Positions 29,416-39,372 of a stretch of 64,000 nt of DNA are shown piece by piece (within the stretch, counting starts at the first letter, position 1; each line of letters begins with the position of its first letter). A program made the position numbers and the translations under genes. The notes under the pieces were generated by a model, which worked only from the letters and a program-made list of their open reading frames with translations, was not told the DNA's origin and ran no database searches. Origin of the DNA: Endomicrobium sp. (GTDB taxonomy: Bacteria > Elusimicrobiota > Endomicrobiia > Endomicrobiales > Endomicrobiaceae); NCBI GenBank assembly GCA_031260705.1, contig JAISLA010000014.1, positions 1 to 64,000 of the forward strand, read 5' to 3'.

Positions 29416-30393
29416 TTATAAGAATCCTTTAATTGTTTTTTCAAGTTCACGCAAATTTATCGTTGCTGTTCCGACTTTACCGACAACTATGCCTGCTGCA
29501 AAGTTCGCAACCTCCACAGCGCTTACCAAATCCGCTTTCGCAGCCAATGCCAAAGTCATCACAGATATAACAGTATCTCCCGCACCTGTGACATCGTAAA
29601 TTTCTTTTGCTCTTGCTGGAATATTTTTAACTCTATTATCAGTTTGAACAAGTATCATCCCTTTTTCGCCGCGCGTAATAAGAACAGAATCAGAATTTAA
29701 GGCTTTGAGAATTTTTCTGCCAAGTACCGTTATATCTTCATCGGTTTTTATATTTTTTGCATTCATTCCTCCAATTGCTTCTTTTTCGTTTGGAGTTATT
29801 GTCGTAACTTTCCTGTATTTTTTAAAATGTTCTGTTTTAGGATCAACTGTAATCGGTATTTTGTATTTTCTTGCAAGAAAAATTGTCCTTTTGAGAACTT
29901 TGGAACTTATGACTCCTTTGCCGTAATCGGAAATTATCACGGCGTTTGTTTCAGGCATTAGTTTCTCTATATTTTTTATGATCTTAGATTCGGTATGGTG
30001 TTCAAAAAAGCCTTTTAGCTCCTTATCTACTCTCACAACCTGCTGGTTTGCGGCTATGATTCTTGTTTTTATGATTGTCGGTCTTTGTAAATCACAAACC
30101 AGATAATCCGGATTTATTCCTTTTTGTAAAAACATTTCAATTAAAGATCTTCCGGCAATGTCTCCACCGATTGCACTTACGATAAATGCTTTAGCTCCCA
30201 GAGATGTTATATTATTTGCAACATTTGCCGCTCCACCGAGAGTTTCTGTTTCTTTTATAACATCCACAACGGGAACAGGCGACTCAGGAGAAATTCTTTT
30301 TACTTCTCCCCATACAAATTTGTCAATCATTGTGTCGCCGACAATCAAAATAGTCTGTTTTTTAAACAAAGATATTAGCTTCAAAAGTTTCAT
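29416..30393 (-). CDS. rfaE1: D-glycero-beta-D-manno-heptose-7-phosphate kinase (RfaE domain I)
   Basis: VGDTMIDKFVWGEVKRISPESPVPVV, DPKTEHFKKYRKVTTITPNEKEA, DVTGAGDTVISV. Confidence 0.93.
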   Translation of the reverse strand: MKLLKLISLFKKQTILIVGDTMIDKFVWGEVKRISPESPVPVVDVIKETETLGGAANVANNITSLGAKAFIVSAIGGDIAGRSLIEMFLQKGINPDYLVCDLQRPTIIKTRIIAANQQVVRVDKELKGFFEHHTESKIIKNIEKLMPETNAVIISDYGKGVISSKVLKRTIFLARKYKIPITVDPKTEHFKKYRKVTTITPNEKEAIGGMNAKNIKTDEDITVLGRKILKALNSDSVLITRGEKGMILVQTDNRVKNIPARAKEIYDVTGAGDTVISVMTLALAAKADLVSAVEVANFAAGIVVGKVGTATINLRELEKTIKGFL

Positions 30394-30406
30394 ATTCAGA
30401 TTGTGA

Positions 30407-31378
30407 TTACAAATAAGATTTATTTTTTAAATAATAACAATAATCTTTAACGGAATCTTCAAGCTCCGTAAAAGACTTTGTATAACCTGCATTTCTAAGA
30501 CTATCTATTTTTGCTTGCGTAAAATACTGGTATTTTGACTTTAAATAATCAGGCATTTCAATATATTCTATTTTTTCTTTTTTGCCGGCAACCGCAAATA
30601 TGGATTTTGCTATGTCGTTCCATGTTCTTGATTTTCCCGTACCGAGATTAAAAATTCCAGTTTTTGAGGGATTTTTAAATAAAAAGTACATCACATCGAC
30701 AACGTCTTTTACATATATAAAATCTCTGCGTTGTCTGCCGTCTGTATAATTCTCATCGTAAGACTTAAACAGTCTTATTAATCCCTTCTTGCCAAAGGCA
30801 TCATCATAACTTTTACAAATTATGCTGCGCATACCGCCTTTATGGTATTCATTTGGACCAAAAACATTGAAAAACTTTACACCGGTAGCTTTACTGAAAT
30901 AATTGTTATTCAAAAGCCACAAATCAAACATGTGTTTTGAAAAACCGTACATACTTAAAGGGGATAAATTTCTTATTTTTGATGTATCATCGTCATAGTC
31001 GTATTTTTCGTTTCCATACGTTGCAGCGGACGAAGCATAGATAAAAGGAATTCTAAGTTCAAAAGCCCAGAGGGAAAGAACTTTAGAATATTCATAATTG
31101 TTTTTTATATAATGGTTGGCATCTGGAAAAATTGTCGAGCTACACGCGCCAAGATGTACAATGGCTTGGGGTTTGGGAACTTGTCTACTTATTACGGCAT
31201 TAAAAAAATCGGTTTTCTGTATATAATCGTAGAAACTTTTACCAACTAAATTTTTCCATTTTTTACTGTTGTCAAGATGATCGACGACCAAAATGTCTTT
31301 TATACCTTCCTGATTTAATTTCCACAGAAAACAGCTTCCTATAAACCCCGCTCCGCCAGTTAGTACTATCATAAAAAC
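30407..31378 (-). CDS. hldD: ADP-glyceromanno-heptose 6-epimerase
   Basis: IVLTGGAGFIGSCFLWKLN, YASSAATYGN, KFFNVFGPNEYHKGGMRS. Confidence 0.93.
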   Translation of the reverse strand, partial: VFMIVLTGGAGFIGSCFLWKLNQEGIKDILVVDHLDNSKKWKNLVGKSFYDYIQKTDFFNAVISRQVPKPQAIVHLGACSSTIFPDANHYIKNNYEYSKVLSLWAFELRIPFIYASSAATYGNEKYDYDDDTSKIRNLSPLSMYGFSKHMFDLWLLNNNYFSKATGVKFFNVFGPNEYHKGGMRSIICKSYDDAFGKKGLIRLFKSYDENYTDGRQRRDFIYVKDVVDVMYFLFKNPSKTGIFNLGTGKSRTWNDIAKSIFAVAGKKEKIEYIEMPDYLKSKYQYFTQAKIDSLRNAGYTKSFTELEDSVKDYCYYLKNKSYL

Positions 31379-31625
31379 CCCTTGCACTTCTAAATATATA
31401 TTGTATAAAAAGATACTTTTATCTGTCAATTTATTCATAGACTTTAGACAGGCAGTAATGAACTGTTAAAAAACTGCAGAACAAGCGATATAGCGGCAAT
31501 AAAAAAGGAAGAAACAAAAAAATATTAAAAGAGTTGAGGGCAACGAAACCGGAAATAGTACAATACCATCTCTTTTTGATGATAAATGACATTTTGTCAT
31601 TCTATTGCGACAACGTTTTGTATGA

Positions 31626-34600
31626 TTAAGTTCGTATATAAAATCTAAGTCGGGACAGGAATCTTTTGAGATATTCTGCAGTATTTGTATCAATCATATC
31701 TTTTTTTAATTTAAATGCATAATATTTACCTGTTATAAATTCTATTATTTTTGAATAATCGCTTGTAAGTTTGATTATGTCTACTTTTGAGAAATCCGCT
31801 TTTTGCGAAAAACACAGGTATATATAATTATTATCTTCAGCTATTCTTTCAATATCAAGTTTTTCAGCAGTAAGTCTTAAATTCGTTATCTCGAATAACA
31901 TTTGTGTTTCATTCGGAATTTTTCCGAAACGGTCAAGAAGTTCATTCTTTATATTTTCTATCGCTTTGATATTCTGCGCATCAGAAAGTTTTCTATAAAA
32001 TAAAATTCTTATGCCTTCGTCTTCAATATATGTAGACGGAATTAACGCATTAATCTGCAAATCTATTGCGGTGTTCTTTTTTTCTTGCGAATCAACCACA
32101 TCTCCTTTAACTTTTTTCCCCTCTTCTTCAAGGAGTTTTGCAAACATATCGTAGCCTATATCCCCTACAAAACCGTGTTGGCTTGAAGAAAGTATACCGC
32201 CTGCTCCTCTTATTTCCAGATCTTTAAGAGCAAGTCTAAAACCCGACCCCAGTTCGCCGAATTCTCTAATAGCTTCGAGCCTTTTAGCGGCTTCATCGCT
32301 CAAAGTCTTGTCTTTATAAAATAAATAACAGTACGCTTTTTTTCTGTCTCTGCCTATTCTGCCTCTTAACTGGTAAAGCTGCGAAAGCCCGAAATTTTCT
32401 ACTTCTTCAATTATCATCGTGTTAACCGACGGTATATCCAAGCCGGATTCTATTATTGTCGTCGCCAGCAAAACATCAGATTCCATATTTATAAATTTCC
32501 ACATAATTTCTTCAATATCTTTTGCTTTCATCTGACCGTACATAACCCCAAGTTTTATGCCCGGCACAAGCTTTCTGATACTTGCGGCTTTTGTAAGAAT
32601 TGTTTCAATTTTATTATAAACGTAAAAAACTTGACCGTTTCTTGAAAGTTCCGCTTCAATAATATTTTTAATTAGGTTTTCGTCATATAACGAAACACTT
32701 GTTTCTATAGGCAGTCTGCCAAACGGCGGAGTTTCTATTACCGACAAGTCTCTAAAACCCGACAACGATGAAGACAAAGTTCTAGGAATAGGAGTTGCTG
32801 AAAGCATTAAAATATCAATATTTTTTTTCATTGACTTAATTTTTTCTTTCTGCTTTACGCCAAATCTGTGTTCTTCGTCAATTACCAATAAACCCAAATT
32901 TTTAAATTTCACGTCTTCTTGTAAGAGTCTGTGTGTGCCTACTATAATATCAACCAGTCCTTTTTCCAAATCCTGCGTTATCTCTTTTTGTTTTGCTTTA
33001 GTCTGAAATCTGCTAAGCACAGCAACTTTTATCGGAAAAGAAGAAAGCCTATTGCAGAAAGTATTGTAATGCTGCTGTGCCAGAACGGTGGTAGGAACTA
33101 AAACAGCAGTCTGCATACCTTCATGAACTGCTTTAAATGCAGCACGCACAACAACTTCCGTTTTGCCGTATCCAACATCACCGCAGACAAGCCTTTCCAT
33201 AGGATAAGGTTTAAGAAAATCGGTTTTTATGTCTTCAATGGCTTTTAGCTGGTCAGGCGTTTCATCGTAAGGAAATGTATTTTCAAGTTCTTTTTCCCAT
33301 GCCGTTTCCGGACCGAAAGGTTTTCTTTTTATCAAGCTTCTTTGAACATAAAGTTTTAAAAGTTCTTCTGCAAACTTTGCAGCAGCTTCGCGCGCTCTTG
33401 ATTTTACTCTTTCCCATGCGAGCGTATCCATAGAATACAGTTTAGGTTTAACGCCCTCAAGTCCGATATATTTTTTTACGGTTCTTATTTCTTCCGGCGG
33501 AATGTAGAGTTTATCGCCGTTTTTATATTCTATGCATAAATATTCTGAGAGGCTGTTTTCTCTTGAAATGATTTTCAGTCCTATATAACGCCCGATTCCA
33601 TATTTTTCATGAACTGCGTAATCGCCCACCGATATTTCCCAAATACCCTCTAAACGCCTACCGCCTTTTATTTTTGGAAAACTTACAGGCTTTTTCTTGT
33701 AAAGCATTTCGCGGCTTGAAATACATGCAATTTTTGCATTTTCTAAATAAAATCCCTGCGACAAACTGCCATATAAAAATTCAGGACTTTTATAATTCCA
33801 GCGGTTTTCATAAAATATGGCTGAAATATGTTCACGTTCGCCGTCATTTGTACAGTAAATTTTTATTTTTATATCATTTTCGGCAAAACCTTTAAGCGAA
33901 TTTAAAAAAAGATTTATATTGCCTTGAAATCCCGTAAAACTTTTATAACCCTGATACTGTGACCGGACATTTAATGAATCGTTTATGATAAGTTCATATT
34001 TATTAAACGATTTTTCAGCTTCTTCATCAATCGGATAATCAAAATACAATACGGTGTTTCCTTTGTCATTGATATTAAAATAGTCTTTAATTGTTGAATT
34101 GCATTCTGAAAAGCTGACAGGCAGTATTTTGATTTCGCTGATAAAAACATTTGAAAGCTGACTTCCCGGATCAAAAACTCTTATGGCTTCGACTGTATCA
34201 TATTCAAAAAGTATTCTGACAGGCATCTCACCTGCAACAGTCCAAACATCTATAATATCACCTCTTACCGCAAATTGCAGTTTGTTTTCAACAAAACTTG
34301 TTCTTGTGTAACCAAAAGAGGAAAGAGATGTCACTAAATTGCTGAGATCACATTTTTGATTTTGTACGACGGTAATACCGATATTGTTTTTGGGATCTGA
34401 TACTGGAGAATTAATTGAAATGTCCGTAGCACACACAATAAAACTTTTCAGATTTTTTATTTTGTCTGTCGTAAAAGTTCTCTGCTGCATGTCGTCTGAG
34501 GGGAGAATAAATATATCAGGAGCAGAGTGCAGAGATTTAACGGCAGGAATATCAAGTTCACAGTCCTGAGGTGTATGGAAAGTAGAATTAAAAAAAGAAT

Positions 34601-34769
34601 GTAAATCGTCATAAAAAGAATTGAGTTCCTCATCTTTGACAAAAGCAAAAACCTGCAAATCCAAAATTTCATTGATATCGCCGGCGCTGCCTTGCATTCC
34701 GGATATGCGTCTAAATAAATAATGGGCTTTACCGCTGCCGCTGATTCCTGATAAATAGATTTTATTCAA
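31626..34769 (-). CDS. mfd: Transcription-repair coupling factor
   Basis: VGDYAVHEKYGIGRYIGL, CGDVGYGKTEVVVRAAFKA, DEEHRFGVKQKE, LSATPIPRTL, 1047 aa. Confidence 0.97.
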   Translation of the reverse strand: MNKIYLSGISGSGKAHYLFRRISGMQGSAGDINEILDLQVFAFVKDEELNSFYDDLHSFFNSTFHTPQDCELDIPAVKSLHSAPDIFILPSDDMQQRTFTTDKIKNLKSFIVCATDISINSPVSDPKNNIGITVVQNQKCDLSNLVTSLSSFGYTRTSFVENKLQFAVRGDIIDVWTVAGEMPVRILFEYDTVEAIRVFDPGSQLSNVFISEIKILPVSFSECNSTIKDYFNINDKGNTVLYFDYPIDEEAEKSFNKYELIINDSLNVRSQYQGYKSFTGFQGNINLFLNSLKGFAENDIKIKIYCTNDGEREHISAIFYENRWNYKSPEFLYGSLSQGFYLENAKIACISSREMLYKKKPVSFPKIKGGRRLEGIWEISVGDYAVHEKYGIGRYIGLKIISRENSLSEYLCIEYKNGDKLYIPPEEIRTVKKYIGLEGVKPKLYSMDTLAWERVKSRAREAAAKFAEELLKLYVQRSLIKRKPFGPETAWEKELENTFPYDETPDQLKAIEDIKTDFLKPYPMERLVCGDVGYGKTEVVVRAAFKAVHEGMQTAVLVPTTVLAQQHYNTFCNRLSSFPIKVAVLSRFQTKAKQKEITQDLEKGLVDIIVGTHRLLQEDVKFKNLGLLVIDEEHRFGVKQKEKIKSMKKNIDILMLSATPIPRTLSSSLSGFRDLSVIETPPFGRLPIETSVSLYDENLIKNIIEAELSRNGQVFYVYNKIETILTKAASIRKLVPGIKLGVMYGQMKAKDIEEIMWKFINMESDVLLATTIIESGLDIPSVNTMIIEEVENFGLSQLYQLRGRIGRDRKKAYCYLFYKDKTLSDEAAKRLEAIREFGELGSGFRLALKDLEIRGAGGILSSSQHGFVGDIGYDMFAKLLEEEGKKVKGDVVDSQEKKNTAIDLQINALIPSTYIEDEGIRILFYRKLSDAQNIKAIENIKNELLDRFGKIPNETQMLFEITNLRLTAEKLDIERIAEDNNYIYLCFSQKADFSKVDIIKLTSDYSKIIEFITGKYYAFKLKKDMIDTNTAEYLKRFLSRLRFYIRT

Positions 34770-35232
34770 AACTGCAATCCTTACTGCTTTTTACTTTATT
34801 GTCCAGCCTTTCTGCGGCAATTTATAAGTGAATTAGAGAATATTCAAATAAAATTCAGTACAGTCCGGTTATCGGATGCACAATCTGCCTTTCGCACGCC
34901 GAATACGTTATCAGTTAATATACCTTTTCTCATATCAATACATGCTATCCGATTCCTATCACACAACCGATAAGGCTTAACAAAACGTAAATACTAATTA
35001 TTCTCTTCCTAATATCTATTCTCACCAAACATTATTTTCCCAGATAAAAAAAACTCCTTCCAAAGAATATTAAGCAGAACATTTTTAACGTCAGAAACAT
35101 ACTCGTAATTGCCAAAAAGCTGGCGATTAAATATTCGCTGCGGAGTACACCCAGTCTCTGCGACCGGTGTCTTTGATTTTGTGGTCGCAAATAATGCACA
35201 TAATTTCAACCTCGATATCACTCTTTTCCTCG

Positions 35233-35831
35233 TTATGTAAGATTAACAAATTTAGCTGTTTCTTCTTGCAGAAAGCCCGCAAAATCACTCCTGAATTTAA
35301 TATCTGAATCTTGATTATTTAAAAATAGTCTTTTTAATGACTCTTCTGAAATTACAAAATCAGCGGGAAGAGTTCCTTTTTTATAACCGCTAAAAATATT
35401 TTTTATTAAAGGCATATATACCTCTACCTTCATTGGTATATTAAAATGATTTTTATCCTCACACTTCTTTTGATATTCTAAAATAGAATTTCTATCAAGA
35501 TGTAAAATCAAAAAATCTTCAAAATTAAAATAATTAAAACGAAAATCAGGTATTGATTTAGGTTCTTTTATATATTCGTCATTATTTCTATTCTCATTTC
35601 TTTTATATATATCTTTATCTATCCAGATACAGAGTTTACTTTTTTTATTTTTCTTTTTTTCACATTTATATTTTTTTCTAACTTCTTTAAAATGTCCTGT
35701 CTCCACAGGGCGCGGAACCAAATTAATAGTTATTCCCCCCGGTCACCGAAGTATTTATTAAGTTCTTGTATATATGCACATTCACTTTTGCCTTCGCAGA
35801 TAATTATATAAATTAGGTTAAGTTTATACAT
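35233..35831 (-). pseudogene. RloB-like protein with a -1 frameshift at a G6 tract (possibly phase variable)
   Basis: MYKLNLIYIIICEGKSECAYIQELNKYFGDRG | ITINLVPRPVETGHFKEVRKKYKCEKKKNKKSKLCIWIDKD...; the two frames join at C6 (plus strand 35735-35740). Confidence 0.7.
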
Positions 35832-35840
35832 ATAAATTCC

Positions 35841-37193
35841 TTAAATATATGGAAATGGAATGCCTGAAAATTCACCGTTTAAATACATTTTCCTGAAATC
35901 CGCAGTATTTCTTACATTTTCAAAATCAGAAATTCTCTTAAATGTAGATCCGCTTTTTAAATTTTTGTTTATTAAAGCGACTTCGGAAACTCTTAAAATA
36001 TCCATATCGAGAATATCCGCACAGTGAATTGTAAATATCAGTTGGGCATTGTTTTTATTATATTCTTTACTTTTAAACATTTCTATAATTTTTGCAAGAA
36101 TTAAAGGATGTATGGAGTTGTCTAATTCATCTATCACTAAAATGTCACCTGCATTAAACGCTAATAACATTTCAGTAATTAAACCAAATAAAATATTTGT
36201 ACCTTTTGATTCATCTCGCTTCATATCAAAAATAATTTCCTGTCCATTAATGTCTTCATGATAAGAATCAATAAAATCACGCCTCACCGTACCTTTATCC
36301 GGGTCAAAACTGCTGTATCTGGGTATTGTTTTAGGAAAATTTTCATAATAACCTTTTAGTTTTTTATCTTTTATTTCAATATGTTTTGTAGTGGGAGCTA
36401 TCCTTAAAATATCTATATCAAATTTATGAACAATATTCGAAACCCTGTCAGAAATATCTTTAACATATTCATTGGATTTCTTTAAATCACTTAATAACCT
36501 TAACATCCTCTCAGCTATATCATTGGAGCTATATATCATCTTATGATAATAATATCCTTTGAAAACCGTACCAATATCTTCGCTCAAGCCGGGATAGTGT
36601 TCTGCGATAACTGACATAAAAACTCTTTTTTGTAAATAAACATTTTCTATCTTTTCAGAACACTCCACTGATAAAATATTTTTAATTTTTTCTTCATTGT
36701 ACTGTTCATTCATTACAGCATTAAAGTTATATCTCTCATTGCTGCGCGATGTATTATCTATTTCATATATAATCTTATCGTCTTTTAATAATGACTCCTT
36801 TTTAATTTCTCTATGGTCATACTCAATAAGATGTTTAAATTTTGCTGAACCTATAAAAATTTCAAGTTCAAAAATAGTGGTATTGTATTTATTATTTAAT
36901 CTGTTTGGAAAATAGCAATTTTGTATATTTGTCGATTTAATAATAAATCTATATGTAGACAAAGCTTTTATAATATTTGTTTTTCCGGAAGCATTTGCAC
37001 CGTAAATTGACATACACGGGACAAATCTGTTTCTCTTATCTTTTGGCGATATCTCTAAAAAAGGCATTTTTGAAAAAATTTGGTAATTATTTGGCGCTTT
37101 TCCTTCTGAATATGAGAAGTCAACTTTCATATCCAAAATAGACCTATAATTTTGAATTCTAAAAAAAGATAACATAGATTTTTCCTTAAACAA
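35841..37193 (-). CDS. AAA-family ATPase, RloA-like
   Basis: SIYGANASGKTNIIKAL Walker A, ILVIDELDNSIHPLI, IFTIHCADILD; full length 450 aa. Confidence 0.85.
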   Translation of the reverse strand: MFKEKSMLSFFRIQNYRSILDMKVDFSYSEGKAPNNYQIFSKMPFLEISPKDKRNRFVPCMSIYGANASGKTNIIKALSTYRFIIKSTNIQNCYFPNRLNNKYNTTIFELEIFIGSAKFKHLIEYDHREIKKESLLKDDKIIYEIDNTSRSNERYNFNAVMNEQYNEEKIKNILSVECSEKIENVYLQKRVFMSVIAEHYPGLSEDIGTVFKGYYYHKMIYSSNDIAERMLRLLSDLKKSNEYVKDISDRVSNIVHKFDIDILRIAPTTKHIEIKDKKLKGYYENFPKTIPRYSSFDPDKGTVRRDFIDSYHEDINGQEIIFDMKRDESKGTNILFGLITEMLLAFNAGDILVIDELDNSIHPLILAKIIEMFKSKEYNKNNAQLIFTIHCADILDMDILRVSEVALINKNLKSGSTFKRISDFENVRNTADFRKMYLNGEFSGIPFPYI

Positions 37194-37508
37194 ATATAAA
37201 CCTTACTTTCGTTTATATTATCAGTTGTATATGAATAAGTCAAATATATATTGCAATATAAACACTATTTTTGTACGTAATTTAAAAATTATTTTGTTTT
37301 CGCTTGATAATGATCGCCCTTTTTTTAGCTTTATTTTCATTGTTACTTCTATTTAATTAAACAGTTCATTAAGGCTGTTTCTTTTCTCGTCGTTTTCTTG
37401 TTTTATCTTTTCGTTTATTTCAAAACACCTATACAAAAAATATACCACCCCTTTTGAACTTGTGTCTTTAATTTTGAAATCACAAACTATTAGGATAATC
37501 CTCTGACG

Positions 37509-37802
37509 TCACTTACTTTCGTTTTGGTTGCCTTTTGTTGCTTTTCCAATAAATTTTAAAATAGCTTTCTTATGTGTTCCCATTTCCCATTCTCCGTCGG
37601 ATAATCTCGGTGCAAAGTGTACAACACCAACAACTGTATAAACGTCGTCGCCTAAATGTAATACGTCATTCTTTCTGAAATTTGCATCCGAATCCATAGT
37701 ACCAATATTTTCTGCTCTGGTAGTATCTACAAGTTCCCAATGATAAACTTTTTCCGTTCCGCTTTCAGAACAACCGACACTTACGACAACTAAACATAAC
37801 AT
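37509..37802 (-). CDS. Small lipoprotein-like hypothetical protein
   Basis: MLCLVVVSVGCSESGTEKVYHWELVDTTRAENIG...; start region may be frameshifted. Confidence 0.5.
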   Translation of the reverse strand: MLCLVVVSVGCSESGTEKVYHWELVDTTRAENIGTMDSDANFRKNDVLHLGDDVYTVVGVVHFAPRLSDGEWEMGTHKKAILKFIGKATKGNQNESK

Positions 37803-38334
37803 AATCTCTTCATAATTTTCTATCCTTTCTTTTCATTGTCATTAATACAACAGCAAAATAGTAGAACTGCAATAGTTTAAATACTCCCAAAACGATATAG
37901 TCGGAAAAAGCTTGGGTGTCGATGCAGCGTCAATCCTCACTGGCAGACTTTGCGGAAGATGAGCTGGTTTACAACCCATGAGGATTAATAAAATAACAAT
38001 AAGCCTTTTAAATCATTGCGTTATTAATTAATCTTTGGATATAAGTCCCCGCCACAACCGCTGTACTGGTCTTGTCACGATTAAGTCTTTCCTTTATTGT
38101 TTTGCTTTTCACTACGCCATATAATTTATTTTAACTATCTTTAGTCAAATATCAGAGAGCTTCATCCGGATATACCGATAGTATAGTTAGACTATCGTTC
38201 CTGCCGTTGTATCGTTTGCTGTGATGAACCCGCTGCCAATTTCTTAAGGCATCTAAAAATCTTGATATGGCAAAATAAGGAATTTGAACAGCACAATGGA
38301 CATTAATATTTTTATTTTGACGGTACCGCCGTCA

Positions 38335-38470
38335 TTATTTCACAAATTTGTCTTTTGACAAATCAACAACACGTTTCTTTAATTCTATTCTCACACATTC
38401 AGGCATAAAATCTTTAGTATCCCCTCCGAGCATTGCAATCTCTTTTACCATATTTTGTACATAATTCAAA
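38335..38470 (-). pseudogene. coaD: Phosphopantetheine adenylyltransferase C-terminal remnant
   Basis: MVKEIAMLGGDTKDFMPECVRIELKKRVVDLSKDKFVK*; matches CoaD C-term pattern (S-x-VKEIA-LGGD). Confidence 0.55.
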
Positions 38471-38500
38471 AATCATTTAGATTGCCATTGGCTGCGGAAT

Positions 38501-39349
38501 TTAAAGCCTCTTGAAGTTTTCTTCTGCCAAATAAGAGCTGCGGACATATCTACCGGATGCGACTTGTTTTATTCCTGATGAGACGGCAAAAATTTCCATT
38601 GTTTTAAATTCTTCCGGGCTGTATTCTTTGATTACAGGATAATGTTCCTTTGTCGGAGCAAGATACTGCCCTATTGTAAGAATATCGATATTTGTGTTTT
38701 TTATATCCTCAATCGTTTCAAAAACTTGTGTTTCAGTCTCGCCCAGTCCCAGCATTATCCCCGTTTTAACTTTGAAATCTGCGGCTTTTGCATATCTTAA
38801 AACTTCAAGAGAACGTTTATAATCGGCTCCTTTTCTTACTTTGCCGTATAGAGCGGGAACTGTCTCTAAATTATGCGAAAAAACGTCAGGCTTTGCATTT
38901 AAAACAATATCAATGGATTTTGTATTGCCTAAAAAATCGGGAACAAGAACTTCAACTTTACTTTCAGGAATAAGAGTTTTTATTTCACTGATAGTCTTTG
39001 CAAAATGTTCTGCTCCCCCGTCCGGCAAATCATCTCTTGTCACAGAAGTGATAATGTTGTATGAGAGTCCGAGCCGCTTAATGGCTTTCGCAATTTTTGC
39101 CGGTTCGTTTATATCTATAAGTTCAGGATTATGTTTCTCTACAGCACAGAAATCGCATCCTCTGGTGCAGTATTTGCCCAGTATCAGAAAAGTCGCAGTT
39201 CTATTTTTAAAACATTCGCCGATATTAGGACATTTTGCGCTTTGACATACCGTATTAAGCCTCTTAAATCCAAAATACTTTTTCAACGCCGTTATGTCCG
39301 AAATGGTAATTTTCTTTTTTTCCTGTTTCATTTTTTCATCAATAGACAC
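38501..39349 (-). CDS. lipA: Lipoyl synthase
   Basis: CQSAKCPNIGECF, TFLILGKYCTRGCDFCAVEK, SVTRDDLPDGGAEHF. Confidence 0.95.
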   Translation of the reverse strand: MSIDEKMKQEKKKITISDITALKKYFGFKRLNTVCQSAKCPNIGECFKNRTATFLILGKYCTRGCDFCAVEKHNPELIDINEPAKIAKAIKRLGLSYNIITSVTRDDLPDGGAEHFAKTISEIKTLIPESKVEVLVPDFLGNTKSIDIVLNAKPDVFSHNLETVPALYGKVRKGADYKRSLEVLRYAKAADFKVKTGIMLGLGETETQVFETIEDIKNTNIDILTIGQYLAPTKEHYPVIKEYSPEEFKTMEIFAVSSGIKQVASGRYVRSSYLAEENFKRL

Positions 39350-39372
39350 AGTTGATAAAACAATTTTTCATA

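Noticed and set aside
37900-38330. Possible IS element remnant upstream of the coaD fragment
   Set aside because: Some readable frames (VVKSKTIKERLNRDKTSTAVVAGTYIQRLINNAMI) but no transposase motif or terminal inverted repeats recognised
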